From Roridomyces roridus (Eukaryota > Basidiomycota > Agaricomycetes > Agaricales > Mycenaceae), in NCBI GenBank assembly GCA_029378245.1, contig JARKIF010000012.1, forward strand, positions 1,674,001 through 1,738,000: 64,000 nt of DNA, written 5' to 3'. Under the pieces are notes generated by a model. The model saw nothing but the letters and a program-made list of their open reading frames with translations, was not told where the DNA came from and did not search any database. The position numbers and the translations under genes were made by a program. Shown here in pieces: positions 53,662-64,000 of this stretch (position 1 is the first letter of the stretch; every line of letters starts with the position of its first letter).

Positions 53662-56600
53662 CTACCCCACTCGTCCGCCCTGGCTCTCCGCCGGTCTCTT
53701 CAGACTCCCCCTCGTCTTGGGCTCCTCACCCGGAGCGGCAGCCTGACTCTGACTCTGACTCTGAAGCCTGCTTTGCTCCCGCTGGACGAGCGCATAATAC
53801 AGCTGCTCGTCAAACCCAAGACACTGCAACCCAAAACACTCGACCCTGATCTGCCCATCCGGAAAACACTCGATAATCTTGGACGCAAACGGGCCTGTCG
53901 CACCAGCGGCATGCGCGATGGCCATCGGAGACTACCGAGTCCGCGCCCCAATAGGTAAATCCCACTCAACAAAAGAGACAAACGTAAAATGCTTACCACA
54001 TCAGGAGGAATCGGCTCCCCGAACTGACCGACCTCCCGCATACTATGCAGCGCATAAACGCCGGCATAACATACAGCATTCCTCCGGTTGACGAACAAAT
54101 CAAAGGGAACGCCGACTTGCATCGCCAGCGTGGTCGGCGTCACGCACTTCTGGACATCCGGCCAGTACTCGTGTGTGGGGTTGTACACCAGTGCATGCAC
54201 TTCTTCGGGCCCGCACCAGTGTGTTCGCATCGGGAAGTGCATGGAGGGTCTGCTATAATTTACATCAGTTCGGCATTCAGAGACTCGAGAGCGGCGTATA
54301 CCGCGGTGTTCGTAAATCCTGTTTGGCGTCAATCAACCGGCGCTCACAAGTGCATTGAAGAAATGACCCACGTGTGCGAAAAACTCCAATCTAGACTTGG
54401 ACTCGACCGTATACACCGGCATCAAGGACTGGAACGATGGCCGATTCACGGGCATCAAGAACTGGGCCATGAATTTATGATACAAAAGCCGCGAAGCTTC
54501 TCGCTCCACCTGCTCCTTGAAAACCTTTTGCATTCGCAGTCAAATCGAAAACCAACACCGCAGCCACAAATACACGTACCTGCTCATCCTGATGCTTCCA
54601 CGCAGCGAATTCGGGCTAGAATTCAATGAGTTGTTGCAACTGGCTTGAATCCAAACCAAAAAACGAACCGAGGAGACCCTAAGATTATCAAGATGCCGCC
54701 CCATCGCATCGCGCGTAGAAACCACCTTGAGGTACTGCGTCCGGAGGGACCCAAGATCCTATCACCATAAGGTTATATTTGCAAGACCCAAAACGCCAGC
54801 GCTGTAAATACCTTTTGCAACTCGGTATTGGACTCCTGTAGTCGCAGCCGTTCTCCCTCGTGGGTATCCAGGTTCGGTGGGCGGTGCGAGTTCAATGAGC
54901 CATCAGAATTGTCAATCGAGACGAATGCGAAATCACCGTCGGCAGAGATACACTCAGAGCTATAGCACTGGCGGATTGCTTGAAACGCACAGAGAATGAA
55001 TACCTCTCCAATGAAAACGACATCGATATCTCACCTCCTTGAACGCCAGATATCGACTTGATAAATCATCGTATTCCTCATCCCTTTGCCGGATCTTGGC
55101 TTGCAGACTCCCCAACTGCTCCGACAGAAGCGACACCCGGCGAGTTCCCTACACTCTATCAGATTTTACGCGCCGGAGAAGCCTAGATAGAAAACATACC
55201 GCCTCACCCTCACTCCGCAGCGCTGCCAGTGTCGCCTCGTTCTTGGCAAGACACTTTGTGGATATTATCAGAGGCGGCCAGCCGAAAAACAAGGATTAGA
55301 CGCACCCCTTTAAGTTCAGTAGCCTCCTCCCGTGAGCGCGCAAGATTCTACGCAGCAATGTTAGACGGGGACAAGCGAATTAAGCGGGCAACACACCTCA
55401 TTGACCACCTTCACCTCCTGGTACGCCTTGTCCTTCTGGGCACTCATATTTTGCGCGAGACTCTTGAGTTGCTGTAATAAAATCAGCGCGGGCGAAACGC
55501 AAGACGGGTAAACGGACACACCTCTTCCAGCCTCTCCACCTCCGCTTCCAGCGCCCCGACCTTCGAGTTGGTTGCGCGCTTGGTCTAAATCTGCATCAAA
55601 ACGGAATGCAGGTAATGAATTGGCCACGCGTACACCGTTCCGCTCCTTCTTCAATGCGCCGTCGTTGTCTTTCAGGCGCTATGAATAAACCCTGTCGTGA
55701 GTGTCGCAACGAAGGGAGTAGCAGAGACGGGCCTGACCTGATTGAGTCGCTTGACTTCGGCCTCAAGCGTGTTGACTTCCGCGGTGTGTTTCGACTGCAC
55801 AGACTAGGCGAGCGAATAAGTAACACTGATTCGCGGCGGAGAGATAAACACACCTGCTCAACTGCCACCCGGTCCTTCCTCTCCGCCTCTGATGCCTTGC
55901 GTAGGGCTTGAAGATCCTAAGAGTCGAGATGAGTCGAGCGAAGCGCGGAAAAGCGAAGACAAGACGTACGCGCTGGTATCTCTCCTTCTCCGCCCTGATC
56001 TGCTCCTTCTCCTTTGTCGTGCGTTGGACGTCTCTGTCTCGGGATTCGAGCTTGGCGAACGTGTTCTTGAGTTGCTGTAGCACATGATCGTTCGTTCGGC
56101 GGGAAAACATCGAGGGCGAAGGCGCTCACCTGTTGCAACGAGTCCCGATTCGTCTCGAGTTCGGCGTAGCGATCGTTCAGTGCCTTCAGCGCCTGCTGAT
56201 GCGCTACCTCATTCTTCGACCATTGCTGGAGCGAATCAGATTGACGAAAGAGAGAGAAAGAGACGTGCTCACATCCCTTGCCTTGTCAATCGTTTCCCTG
56301 CTACGCATCACCTGCTCCTTGTCGTGAGCAGAATCAGCGCGAAGCTGCGAAAGATCCGAGTCAAAGGCAGTGATTGTCTAGATGAGATTGGAGAGGTCAT
56401 GGGTAATGTACGCATCTTACAATGAGGATCTCTTGCGCACCTCGTGGAATTGCATTTCATCTCGTTTTCGCTCTGATTGTAGCTGCGCGAGCTCGGACTC
56501 CAAGTCTGCTATTCTCTGGGCGGCGTGAGGAGTCGGGCTGAGCGGAGGGTGTGGATGACGCACCAACAAGAGTAAACCGCCAGATTCCGCGTCCTGCAGT

Positions 56601-56911
56601 CCGGCCCGCGTGAGTCATGGATGTCGACACTGTATGCAGAGGATCGCACCTCCTCCTTGGCCTTCAAGGCCTCGTCCAACTCGAGCCTCAGCTGCGCGTT
56701 CTCATCCAGAACCAGGTTCAGCGATTCCGACGCATCGTTGGACTTCTGCACAGAGCTGAGGATACGGCTGGGACGAGAGATTACGTAGGCGTACCTGCTC
56801 GGCGAGACGGCGCTCGAGGGCTTGTGCGTCGAGCTGGGAGGCGGTGAGGGCTTCAGAGAGGAGTTTGAGTACGTTGGGTGCGAGTTCAGGATGGTCTTTG
56901 AGCAGATCCAT
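53662..56911 (-). CDS. Long coiled-coil protein with conserved C-terminal domain (E2)
   Basis: The start at 56911 gives MDLLKDHPELAPNVLKLLSE and ALTASQLDAQALERRLAEQ. More than ten short exons (often 60-110 bp, with introns of 50-70 bp) then encode continuous heptad coiled coil, for example SESLNLVLDENAQLRLELDE, LRADSAHDKEQVMRSRE, LKALNDRYAELETNRDSLQQ, QLKNTFAKLESRDRDVQ, KHTAEVNTLEAEVKRLNQ, KVGALEAEVERLEEQLKSL and SLLSEQLGSLQAKIRQRDEE. A globular C-terminus follows: LLYHKFMAQFLMPVNRPSF, VHALVYNPTHEYWPDVQK, FDLFVNRRNAVCYAGVYALH and FGLQCLGFDEQLYYALVQRE, ending at 53662. It is the most complete member of a three-copy family. A cytoplasmic scaffold or ligand-binding role is possible, but function is unknown; DUF6697 is a tentative label for the C-terminus. 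Confidence 0.72.
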
Positions 56912-57672
56912 GAGCGGTGAAGGGACGTCGCATATGGGAGGAGGGAAGAAGCGGTGACACTGGATCACTGATTGGGAGCATCTCTGATGGAGAATCCGGC
57001 TATCATATTTGATTTTCCGGTCCCTGGAAAATTCAAATTGCGGCAGGCACGGCTCCACTTATCTCGGCCGCCCGTGGGTCGTTCGATTTGAAATTTCCCA
57101 GTCCTGATTATGATATTGACGAGTGGCTCGTCAGCTGATTAGTTTTTTTCTCCCAGCGGCTAATGAATGTAAAAGTATTCTCTATCACTTGAGATATCTC
57201 TGGACTCGGGTTGAATGAACTGGGTCATTCTGTTGTTCCCATGTATGCAGATCCGGCTGCCTCGGCCATGTTCCATCGCCGAACCTCGGAACTGAACTTC
57301 ACGTTCGGTTCGACCATGCCTTGAACTTCAAACCTAATTTGAACCTGAACTTTGCGTTCAATTCGGGTTCGAATCAATTTCCCGGACTACATGTAACCGT
57401 GTTCAATCCCAAACAGACACCAGGGGCAAAAGCCAGGGAACAGGCTTCCCTCAAAGAAGCTTATTTTTGGCTTCGCTGGCTTTTGCCCGCCGTGACAAGC
57501 TTTCTTTTTTGCCTCTATCTCTTTTCCTATCCTCTGTTTCATGTTTTACACCATATGGGATCGCTCCCCTGGGCACATGGACTTTTTCACTGGGGAGATA
57601 ACTCAGCCTGTGGCTGGTAATACCAGCCGTGCTCATCTAATACATCACTTTTCTTCTTCTCAGAAACCATTC
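56912..57672. other. Intergenic with a strong hairpin at 57423-57488
   Basis: It includes the E2 promoter side, a patch of GTTCGAA/TTCAATTCGGG-type repeats (57290-57385), and a perfect 13-bp inverted repeat GGGCAAAAGCCAG / CTGGCTTTTGCCC with a 40-nt loop at about 57424-57488. The loop has a further small GCTTC/GAAGC stem. It could be a foldback MITE remnant or a transcript hairpin. No gene is seen. Confidence 0.5.
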
Positions 57673-59736
57673 CTAGTAATAATGAAGCTCCGTGCTCTTG
57701 GTCCGCTCAACCAAGTCTCGCACCAGACCTTCCACCTCCGTCGACTCGACTCCATTCCAATTGCGCGCAATTTCTCGCAAACCGTCGTAAAATGCAGAAC
57801 TCGTCGCACGGAGCGGCCATATTAGAGTGACGCATCTTCCGGTGAAGCCATTTCCGATTCGTATTCCGTGAAGGACAAGACATCCGCCAGCACGCGCAGC
57901 CCGTGCGGCCCAAGCCGGTGACAGCGCCAACCCGGTCAGGCCCGGGGTTGAACAAACGACGGAGATGTTGAGTTTGATGCCGCGGGTATAGTCGAAGAGG
58001 ACGTAAAAGCTTGTGTCGGGATTTCTGGCTATGAACTTTACCATGTGGATGGCGATTAAAACTCTGAAACGTTGGTAGTCTGCAGACAGCAGTGCGCGAA
58101 TGAACGTTTTATCGCGATGTCGCATGCCAAGCTGATCTTGTGCTGGAACCGCTTTGTAAGAAAAAATGGGTTGGAGAATCAGAAGATGCACGAACCCTGA
58201 TGCGCTCGTCGAAGTAAAGGGCAGTCCTCGCGGTGCCCGTCCACCCAATCGGCGCGCTGGCATGCGGGCGAGCAATATGCAGCGGTAAAGCACGCGGAAC
58301 ACCGCTGGAAGAACTCCCGCTCGTCCGCGGTGTCACACTGAACGGATAATTGAAGCAGATCACATGTAGGAAGAGTTCATTGGCGAACCTCCAAATTATG
58401 GCACGCCAACGACGATGGCCGGCCTGTGTAATCCCAAGCCTCCAACATCTTTGCCCGTCTATCCACCAAAGCCTTCAAATTGATCCACAACGGATACAAC
58501 GCCGAGCGAGAGAATCGATTGCCGTGGGCTAGTAATTCGACGACTGAGAAAGCCTTCTTCATCTCCACGACAGCCGGGTAATATACCAGCGTCTGTGGCA
58601 GAATGGACTCGAGCAGCTGTGGAAGTGCGCTGTCTTGTGGCATCGGGTTGGCACCCATTGTTTCCCCCCATCCGATGACTTGGCTAAGGAGACCGGCTCG
58701 AAGTGCCTGCACAACCAATGGGTATTGAGATATCGATCCCGGTCCAGTCAGGAGTCGTATAAATGGTACCAATGCAGGTGGGCCGACCGATGGAGAAAAC
58801 TCCCCGACGCTGAGGGCTGGGACCAAAGCAGGTATGAGTCCGTTTGACCGCAAGTAGTCGTGAATGTCTGTCGACGTGGAATAGCCATGATCGAGGAGAA
58901 GGCCAACTCCCGTGAGAGCGGACGTGGCCAGTGGATTCGGCGAATAGGTGACCGACAGGGATATAGTGCGTATCAATGCGAGTCGAAGGTTTTCGCGAGT
59001 GCCTCCGCAGCCCTCCAGAAGCTCGGGGAGATCCTGGGCCCCCCTAACCAGAGCCCAAGCGGCAAGGGACTCTCCTATGTCCCTCAACTGTGTATTGATA
59101 CCCATCGTTTCCCGCTCCGCGTCGAATGCGTGCAGAAGTGTTGTCCACCCTGTTGCAAGTAGTCGGCGTATTCCAGGCGTCGAAATCATAAGAAGGCGTG
59201 TGGGCTGGTGTTCACTGAATCCCTTGACGATCGAGGAGAAGACTGGATACATCTCCATCGCAAATGCCCTGGACTCCGTATGGTCGCAATACAACGACAG
59301 GAATTCAACCCATTTCCAGACGCGGGGCCAAAGGTCTGCTGTAGTCGCGAGCGGAAACCACGGGGAATGGGCCCTGGCCGCTAGAAGGACCAGTGTCAAA
59401 CTTGAATCTTTTATGCAGAGTGGACTCGTCGAATGGGTCAGATCCAGGGTGTCCCAGAAATCCGTGGAAGGAATCAACGAGGGATCGAGTTGAGCATAGA
59501 ACACGGGCAGGAGTCCCAGGCCTTCTTCGTCGCCCGACAGACTTAGACTAATGATTTGCCGGCGGAACCCGTCCGGGATTCCGCTCCAGCTCGACGGACC
59601 CATCGCTCTGCGCGCGGATGGCTTCAGATGGTGAGCACATATACTTGATCCAGGCTCCAGCAAAGTATCGTACCTGCAGGGATCGGGGAAGCTTTGAGAT
59701 ATTGCGCGGTAGGAGATCGGGGTGAATGGTGGTCAT
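57673..59736 (-). CDS. MYND zinc-finger protein (M5), intact
   Basis: Exon 1 starts at 59736 (MTTIHPDLLPRNISKLPRSL). An intron leads to PSARRAMGPSSWSGIPDGFR and GLLPVFYAQLDPSLIPSTD. A long alpha-helical region of about 400 residues follows (LWPRVWKWVEFLSLYCDH; YLRSNGLIPALVPALSVG; YPLVVQALRAGLLSQVIGWG; LVYYPAVVEMKKAFSV). A 51-bp intron precedes the MYND finger at about 58220-58337 (CDTADEREFFQRCSACFTAA; YCSPACQRADW; GHREDC), with all cysteine and histidine ligands in place. The C-terminal domain (DKTFIRALLSADYQRF; FYVLFDYTRG; STELHYY) ends at 57673. No stops or shifts. MYND fingers mediate protein-protein contacts. This family is expanded in mushrooms with no known role. It is the reference for six other copies here. 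Confidence 0.82.
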
Positions 59737-60058
59737 GGTCAGGAGAGAGTGCGGCTACCGGCAATTGACCGGCAAGCTACCGGTGAGTATACGTGACTTG
59801 AATGTTTATCAGTTCAAAGTTGCCTATCAGGTTCGGCCGACCTACGGCGACGGCCGAGTTAGATCCTTGCCAACTCCGCGTTGCAGACCTGTCAAGGTCA
59901 TCGGCTGAGTGCCGGCGTGCCGGCATTTGCATCGGCTTTTGATCAGCTCATGATCTGGCCGACCGGAACACTGGAATTCAATGATCTCTAGGTATAGTGC
60001 TCGGGCATCTCGAGGTTCAACACTGTTTAACTGTCATCATTTGTATTGAACCATTATT
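59737..60058. other. Spacer between M5 and D8
   Basis: Holds the M5 promoter and the D8 terminator. A CTACCGG/CCGGTAG-like patch (59753-59785) is the only notable composition; no gene. Confidence 0.5.
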
Positions 60059-61654
60059 TTAGCATTCAACATCAGCATCCTCCGATCTCGGCACGGCAAA
60101 TCGGATTGACTGCAACTCCAGTGTCGCCTCGGGAGCTTCACTCGTCATTCCGGCAGCACCCGCCTCGTGCAGGTTGAGCATCAGTCGACAGATTAAAGCC
60201 AGGGACAGGCTTCGGGAATGTTTGAACATTATTTGCCTGTGACAAATCCCCACATACTTTGTGGTAAACCAAGACATAAATCCACCGAGGAAGACCTGCA
60301 TTTTGATGGTCCGCAGAACGTCCACGGGGAAGCATGCAAATACTCACATCACCGAGCTACGCAGATCGGTCAGAATGACGATACTGCCGACAAACGGGGC
60401 TCACATATACGGATAGTACGTTGGCAAGGTTGGATATCACGATTATCCTGGACGGTCCTCGCGTCTACAACTCGCTCCAACCTGTCTGGCTTGAAACGTA
60501 CCCGAAATAAATGCTCCCTTTTCCCAGATCCCAGATGAGTTTATCTCCGAGAAGGACGTTGGCAGGCAGGCGCACCGTCAGTGGCCATTCTCTGCATCAA
60601 TGATCCGGAGTAGAACGGCAATGAATGCCGTCGATAAGCCCGCCGTACGGTCAACACGAACACGAGAGAGTCGAAAGCCAGTCTGTCCCAATGTCTTCGC
60701 AATCTTGACCAACGAGCCAAATTCTTGGCTCACAGTAGTTCCCAAATAATCCCCGGTCCTGCAAGATGAATCGTGGTCAGCTCCATCTACGGGTGGAGGA
60801 AGATACGCACGAATAGCGCTGTATTGTCGGATTGACATCGGTCGGAAGGTAGTTTGGAAAGAAGAACTTACGCAGCCCGGCTGAAGGCTGCATGACAACC
60901 TCTGAATCCCGGCGTTCCCCATATCCGATTATTACCCACTACCCAAATTGCAGCTTCCATTCGTTACAATTGGGGAACCACATACAAGAGAAACGCCCCC
61001 CACGGCGCAAGTGGCAGCCAGAAAACAGAGCAGAATCAGTCGGTTGAAACCGTAGATTGCGATTACGCGGAGGGCGAGGGTCACTGGGAGCAAGCACTTA
61101 TAATTCATCGTGTTTGGGTGGGTGGGCGGTATGGAAACTGACCTTCTACAAGGACTTCAAGGCCCACTATGAGCATTTGCCACGCCCATTCCTCTTTCAA
61201 ACAACTGGTGGGGTATTATTGCTTAGTGTCCGAAGCCATCGGACTGGATGTACCGATGCAATTGAGTTGGAAGCAACAAGAGGCTCAGATTCATTGACAT
61301 ACCTCATGGTCTGACGCCCCGAAATAATATGGGGACATCACAAGTGTCGCTGCAAGGCCAAGATACCTGACGGCGAAGAACCAGCAGGTACTCAGCCGGA
61401 GTTTCGACGAACAGATGTATTTGATTTCCGTTCTCAGAGTCAGCAGATGGTCGTAGATCAGAATGACTGTAGGCGACGCCATTGGCCGTGGTGGTCAGGA
61501 AGAGAAACCGTTTAGCGTACCAAGCCCCGAGAGAAATATTGACCGTGTGAGGCGACTGGGAGTGTCTGAGCATCGGGCATGAATAATTCCATCCTGGTAC
61601 ACACTGGTCGAAAGCAAATGTTGAGTAGTCCAAGTTGTCAGATTCAGAGGCCAT
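60059..61654 (-). CDS. DUF6533 membrane protein (D8)
   Basis: The start at 61654 gives MASESDNLDYSTFAFDQC. Following exons carry VILIYDHLLTLRTEIKYICS and RYLGLAATLVMSPYYFGASD, then FKQLFQKRNGRGKCS-type text and LALRVIAIYGFNRLILLCFL. The last exon is LALICRLMLNLHEAGAAGM, then IRFAVPRSEDADVEC, with the stop at 60059. It is the most complete DUF6533 copy together with D5. Seven membrane helices are expected; no function is known. Middle exon borders (60450-61000) are uncertain and hidden damage is possible. It lies upstream of M5 on the same strand, as D5 does of M2. Confidence 0.62.
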
Positions 61655-61849
61655 GAGGGAGACAAATGCGCGGATCTAAGTCTTGTTGGGATGTTAGAAA
61701 CTCCTGGATGAGCAGTGAACCGCACACCGAAAACAAAAGTGTGTCTGCAGCTTAAATACCGTCGATGTTACGAATAGCAAATCATTGAGGGCAAGGCACG
61801 GCAGGAACAGGGCCTGGTGCTTGTAATTACGACATTACGCCGAAACCCT
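61655..61849. other. Spacer upstream of D8
   Basis: Short non-coding stretch. It lacks the TATATGA block seen upstream of D1, D3 and D5, so the D8 promoter may differ or be damaged. Confidence 0.4.
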
Positions 61850-62455
61850 GCGCAACCCCTGCACGACGGGAGAAATGCCCGCACATGGGACTCCTACAAG
61901 TCCACGGCGCGGATGTTTAGGCATGCACAGAAGGCTGGTCCTGAGATCAAGTGCGTATGTCGAGGATATTAAGCTCGAACCGACAGATTGTCGCCGCCCG
62001 CAGCTGGACGCCGATCGGTTGGGGCAAGGAAAAGTGCCAGCGGTACAGGGTCGAATGTGGCTGCGTGCGGCAATAGAGGATTGCCGAGCCACATCCGCAA
62101 GGAAGCAAGAGTCGCCAGGACCGTCGTCAAGGCCCAGTGTGTCAAGTATGGGGAGGACGGATATGGGATGGTTCCACATTTGCGTAGACGGCCAGAAGTA
62201 GAAGGAGAATCTTGTTGTCAGGTAGTCAATGCGATCGTGCTGCGTGCAGACCTGGGCAATGCTTTTCGGGGAGCCAGTCATCACGGGTCTGATCCACGGA
62301 GTGGCTTTGGAGTGGCTGGCATTGTGCGCGACGCGCTTTGAGAGCCATGAATTGCCAAAACAGGATTTGAGGGGCTAGCCCTACTTGAAGGGAGTAGGGT
62401 AGCTTGAGAACAAGAGGGCGGGATGAATCGTGCTCATGGTCAGAAGACAAGCCCG
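61850..62455 (-). pseudogene. MYND-protein 5' relic (M6)
   Basis: The - strand starts MSTIHPALL (about 62440), then with one frameshift LKLPYSLQ followed by a splice donor, like M5 exon 1. Further down, ILLLLLAVYANVEPSHIRPP aligns with GLLPVFYAQLDPSLIPST of M5, with stops after it. Only the N-terminal fifth of the gene is recognisable. Confidence 0.6.
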
Positions 62456-62642
62456 CATTGAGCCCGAAAGCGGTGACCGTCACGGTCCCTGACCCGAGAC
62501 TGGGTAGGCATCAGTGAGCGGATCAAGCTCCGGAGTCACTGCCACCGGACCTCTTTCTTCCGCACCACCAACAAGCTGCCTCATTTGTGAATCTCTCTGG
62601 ATGGCTTTTAAAATCAGATGTATGATCTATTTGACTCCTCTT

Positions 62643-64000
62643 CTACGCCAATCTCTGCTTTACTTGTCCACCCACTCTCAGGTCCACTCCCTCCGCGCGC
62701 CATTTCAAAGATCCGGTCTGGACGACACTTCCATTCGAGTGCGGAGAACGCCGACACAGCGCTCGATACAGACCTTCGTCGAACCCAATACACTGCAACC
62801 CAAAGCATTCCACCTTGATCTCTCCATCCGGGAAGCAGTCTCGTATCTTGGGCGACAAAATACCCTCCACTCCAGCGGCGCGTGCTACTGCCTCGGGAGA
62901 CTGAATCACATCAACGCGCGAACGGAATGAAGGAAGAATCACGAACGACGTCAGGAGGAATCACCAACTCCTTTGGACATGTCGGGTCTTGTATACGATG
63001 AAGGGTGTAAATCCCTGCATAGAAGACTGACGGGCCGCAGTTGACGAATAAATCGATCTCAGTACCAACGGCCAGCGCGAGAGAGGTCGGTCGCTTCCAT
63101 CTGTTGCACTGGGCGGTATATTCATGTGTCGGATGGTACACCAAGGCGTGTACTTGATTCGGGGCGATCCATTGCATTCGGAGGGGAAAGTTCATGGCTG
63201 GTCTGCTGGAAGATCAGAGTTTCGACGGAAGAATATCAACAAGGACATACCTCGGTGTGTGAACGTCTGGTTTGAATATTGGTACTGATGTTTGCTGCAG
63301 AGGAATGGTATACACCGGCTCCAGGGTGCTGAACGTCGGCCGATTTGCTGGTATTGGGAATGGGCTGAGCAGTTTGTGATATAAGAAGCGAACTGTTTCG
63401 CGTTCTACGTGATGTCGGAAGACCTGGGCATTCCACTGTTCCTCCAGATTACCGTCAGTGGACTAAACGGAATGAGTTGAAGAGATTGATACTGAACGCA
63501 AAGTGAACGCACCGATGTCGCTTCAAAATGCTTTCCCATCGCGTCGCGCGTGGAGGCGACTTGGAGGTATTCCGTCTGCAACAACCCAAGAGTCTGCCGG
63601 AGACGAATCATTCGAGTGCAGACACGAGAGCAAGCCCAGACGTACCCGCTCATATCTCTCTGCCATCTTGAACCCGTCAAACATTAAATAGGTACTCGAT
63701 GAGATGAATCAGACGCACCGCTTGCAGCCGATCCTTCTCTTCAACGCACAGTCTCAGCGCGCCATCGTGAATATCGACATTATCTCTGAATCTCTGCAGT
63801 ATATATCAATCAAAGGTCTGTCTCTGAATTTATTGAATGAACTACCCGGTTAACGCATTTGATCTCGACTTGCAGCAAGTATACTTCGGTCTCATAGTCG
63901 CTGTTCTTGTTCTGGGGCCACCGAAATCAGAAATGCGAACGGGTTATGCGTCGAGTACCTGTGCCGCCACCCAGCTCTGCTTCAGTTGCTGTACTTCCTG
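62643..64000 (-). CDS. Coiled-coil protein with conserved C-terminal domain (E3), 5' end beyond window
   Basis: From the right edge come short coiled-coil exons, then VRFLYHKLLSPFPIPANRPT and STLEPVYTIPLQQTSVPIF. The C-terminal domain is MQWIAPNQVHALVYHPTHEY, IDLFVNCGPSVFYAGIYTL and FGLQCIGFDEGLYRALCRR, ending at 62643. The exon arrangement equals E2. No break is visible in the part seen. The start lies outside the window. Confidence 0.68.

Noticed and set aside
59753..59785. End of another TGGGTACCGG-type element because of CTACCGG motifs
   Set aside because: Too short, no TIR match to 5339-5381 and no partner end nearby.

Overview
The window is nuclear DNA of a filamentous basidiomycete, most likely an agaricomycete (mushroom) of the Agaricales. 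The evidence is the many short GT-AG introns of about 45-70 bp, and the gene families present: DUF6533 membrane proteins, BTB, F-box-like and MYND-finger proteins, DUF2235 hydrolase, sedolisin, Zn2Cys6 factor, and an integrase-core gene of a kind common in mushroom genomes. I cannot name the genus from sequence alone. Almost nothing here is housekeeping. It is an accessory, repeat-rich region made of decayed gene-family copies interrupted by transposable elements, several of which have readable terminal repeats and target-site duplications (TSDs).

Layout. 0.6-3.05 kb: a mosaic of alternately inverted DUF6533 fragments, then a mitochondrial cox3 insertion (NUMT, 3.3-3.57 kb). 3.8-8.9 kb (- strand): a Zn2Cys6 transcription factor gene with a 2.2-kb inverted-repeat element in an intron. 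9.6-11.7 kb: a MYND-protein relic and an F-box-like gene. 11.75-13.4 kb: a ubiquitin-specific protease (USP/UBP1-like) pseudogene. 14.46-16.8 kb: an intact-looking DUF2235 (alpha/beta hydrolase) gene. 17-21.6 kb: gene-poor, with minisatellites and duplicated gene scraps. 21.6-23.3 kb: an alpha-solenoid-like gene of unknown function. 23.4-26.6 kb: MYND and DUF6533 relics, a solo LTR, and a second USP pseudogene containing a 1.4-kb element. 26.645-33.026 kb: a 6.38-kb DNA transposon with about 383-bp terminal inverted repeats and a 6-bp TSD. It carries an integrase-core gene, a cysteine-motif/acidic gene and an intact BTB gene. 33-44 kb: MYND, DUF6533, USP and coiled-coil copies with four small elements. 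44-49.6 kb: a MYND pseudogene split by a 3.5-kb CACTG-ended element. 49.6-51.9 kb: a sedolisin peptidase. 53.7-64 kb: coiled-coil protein, MYND protein, DUF6533 gene, MYND relic and another coiled-coil gene that runs off the window.

How the genes relate. Three families (MYND 'M', DUF6533 'D', coiled-coil/C-terminal-domain 'E') recur in a fixed order. On the - strand the order E, M-relic, D, M occurs at 64.0-57.7 kb and again at 39.8-33.6 kb, and a D-M remnant lies at 24.1-23.4 kb. These are old segmental duplications. The paralogues supply 'empty sites' that fix the boundaries of several insertions: the solo LTR, a TA-flanked MITE, a 969-bp element and the CACTG element. Probably functional genes are DUF2235, BTB, sedolisin, the 57.7-59.7 kb MYND gene, the 53.7-56.9 kb coiled-coil gene, perhaps the 21.6-23.3 kb gene, and possibly the DUF6533 genes at 35.5-37.2 and 60.1-61.7 kb. 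Gene models with introns were built by eye, so exon borders are approximate.
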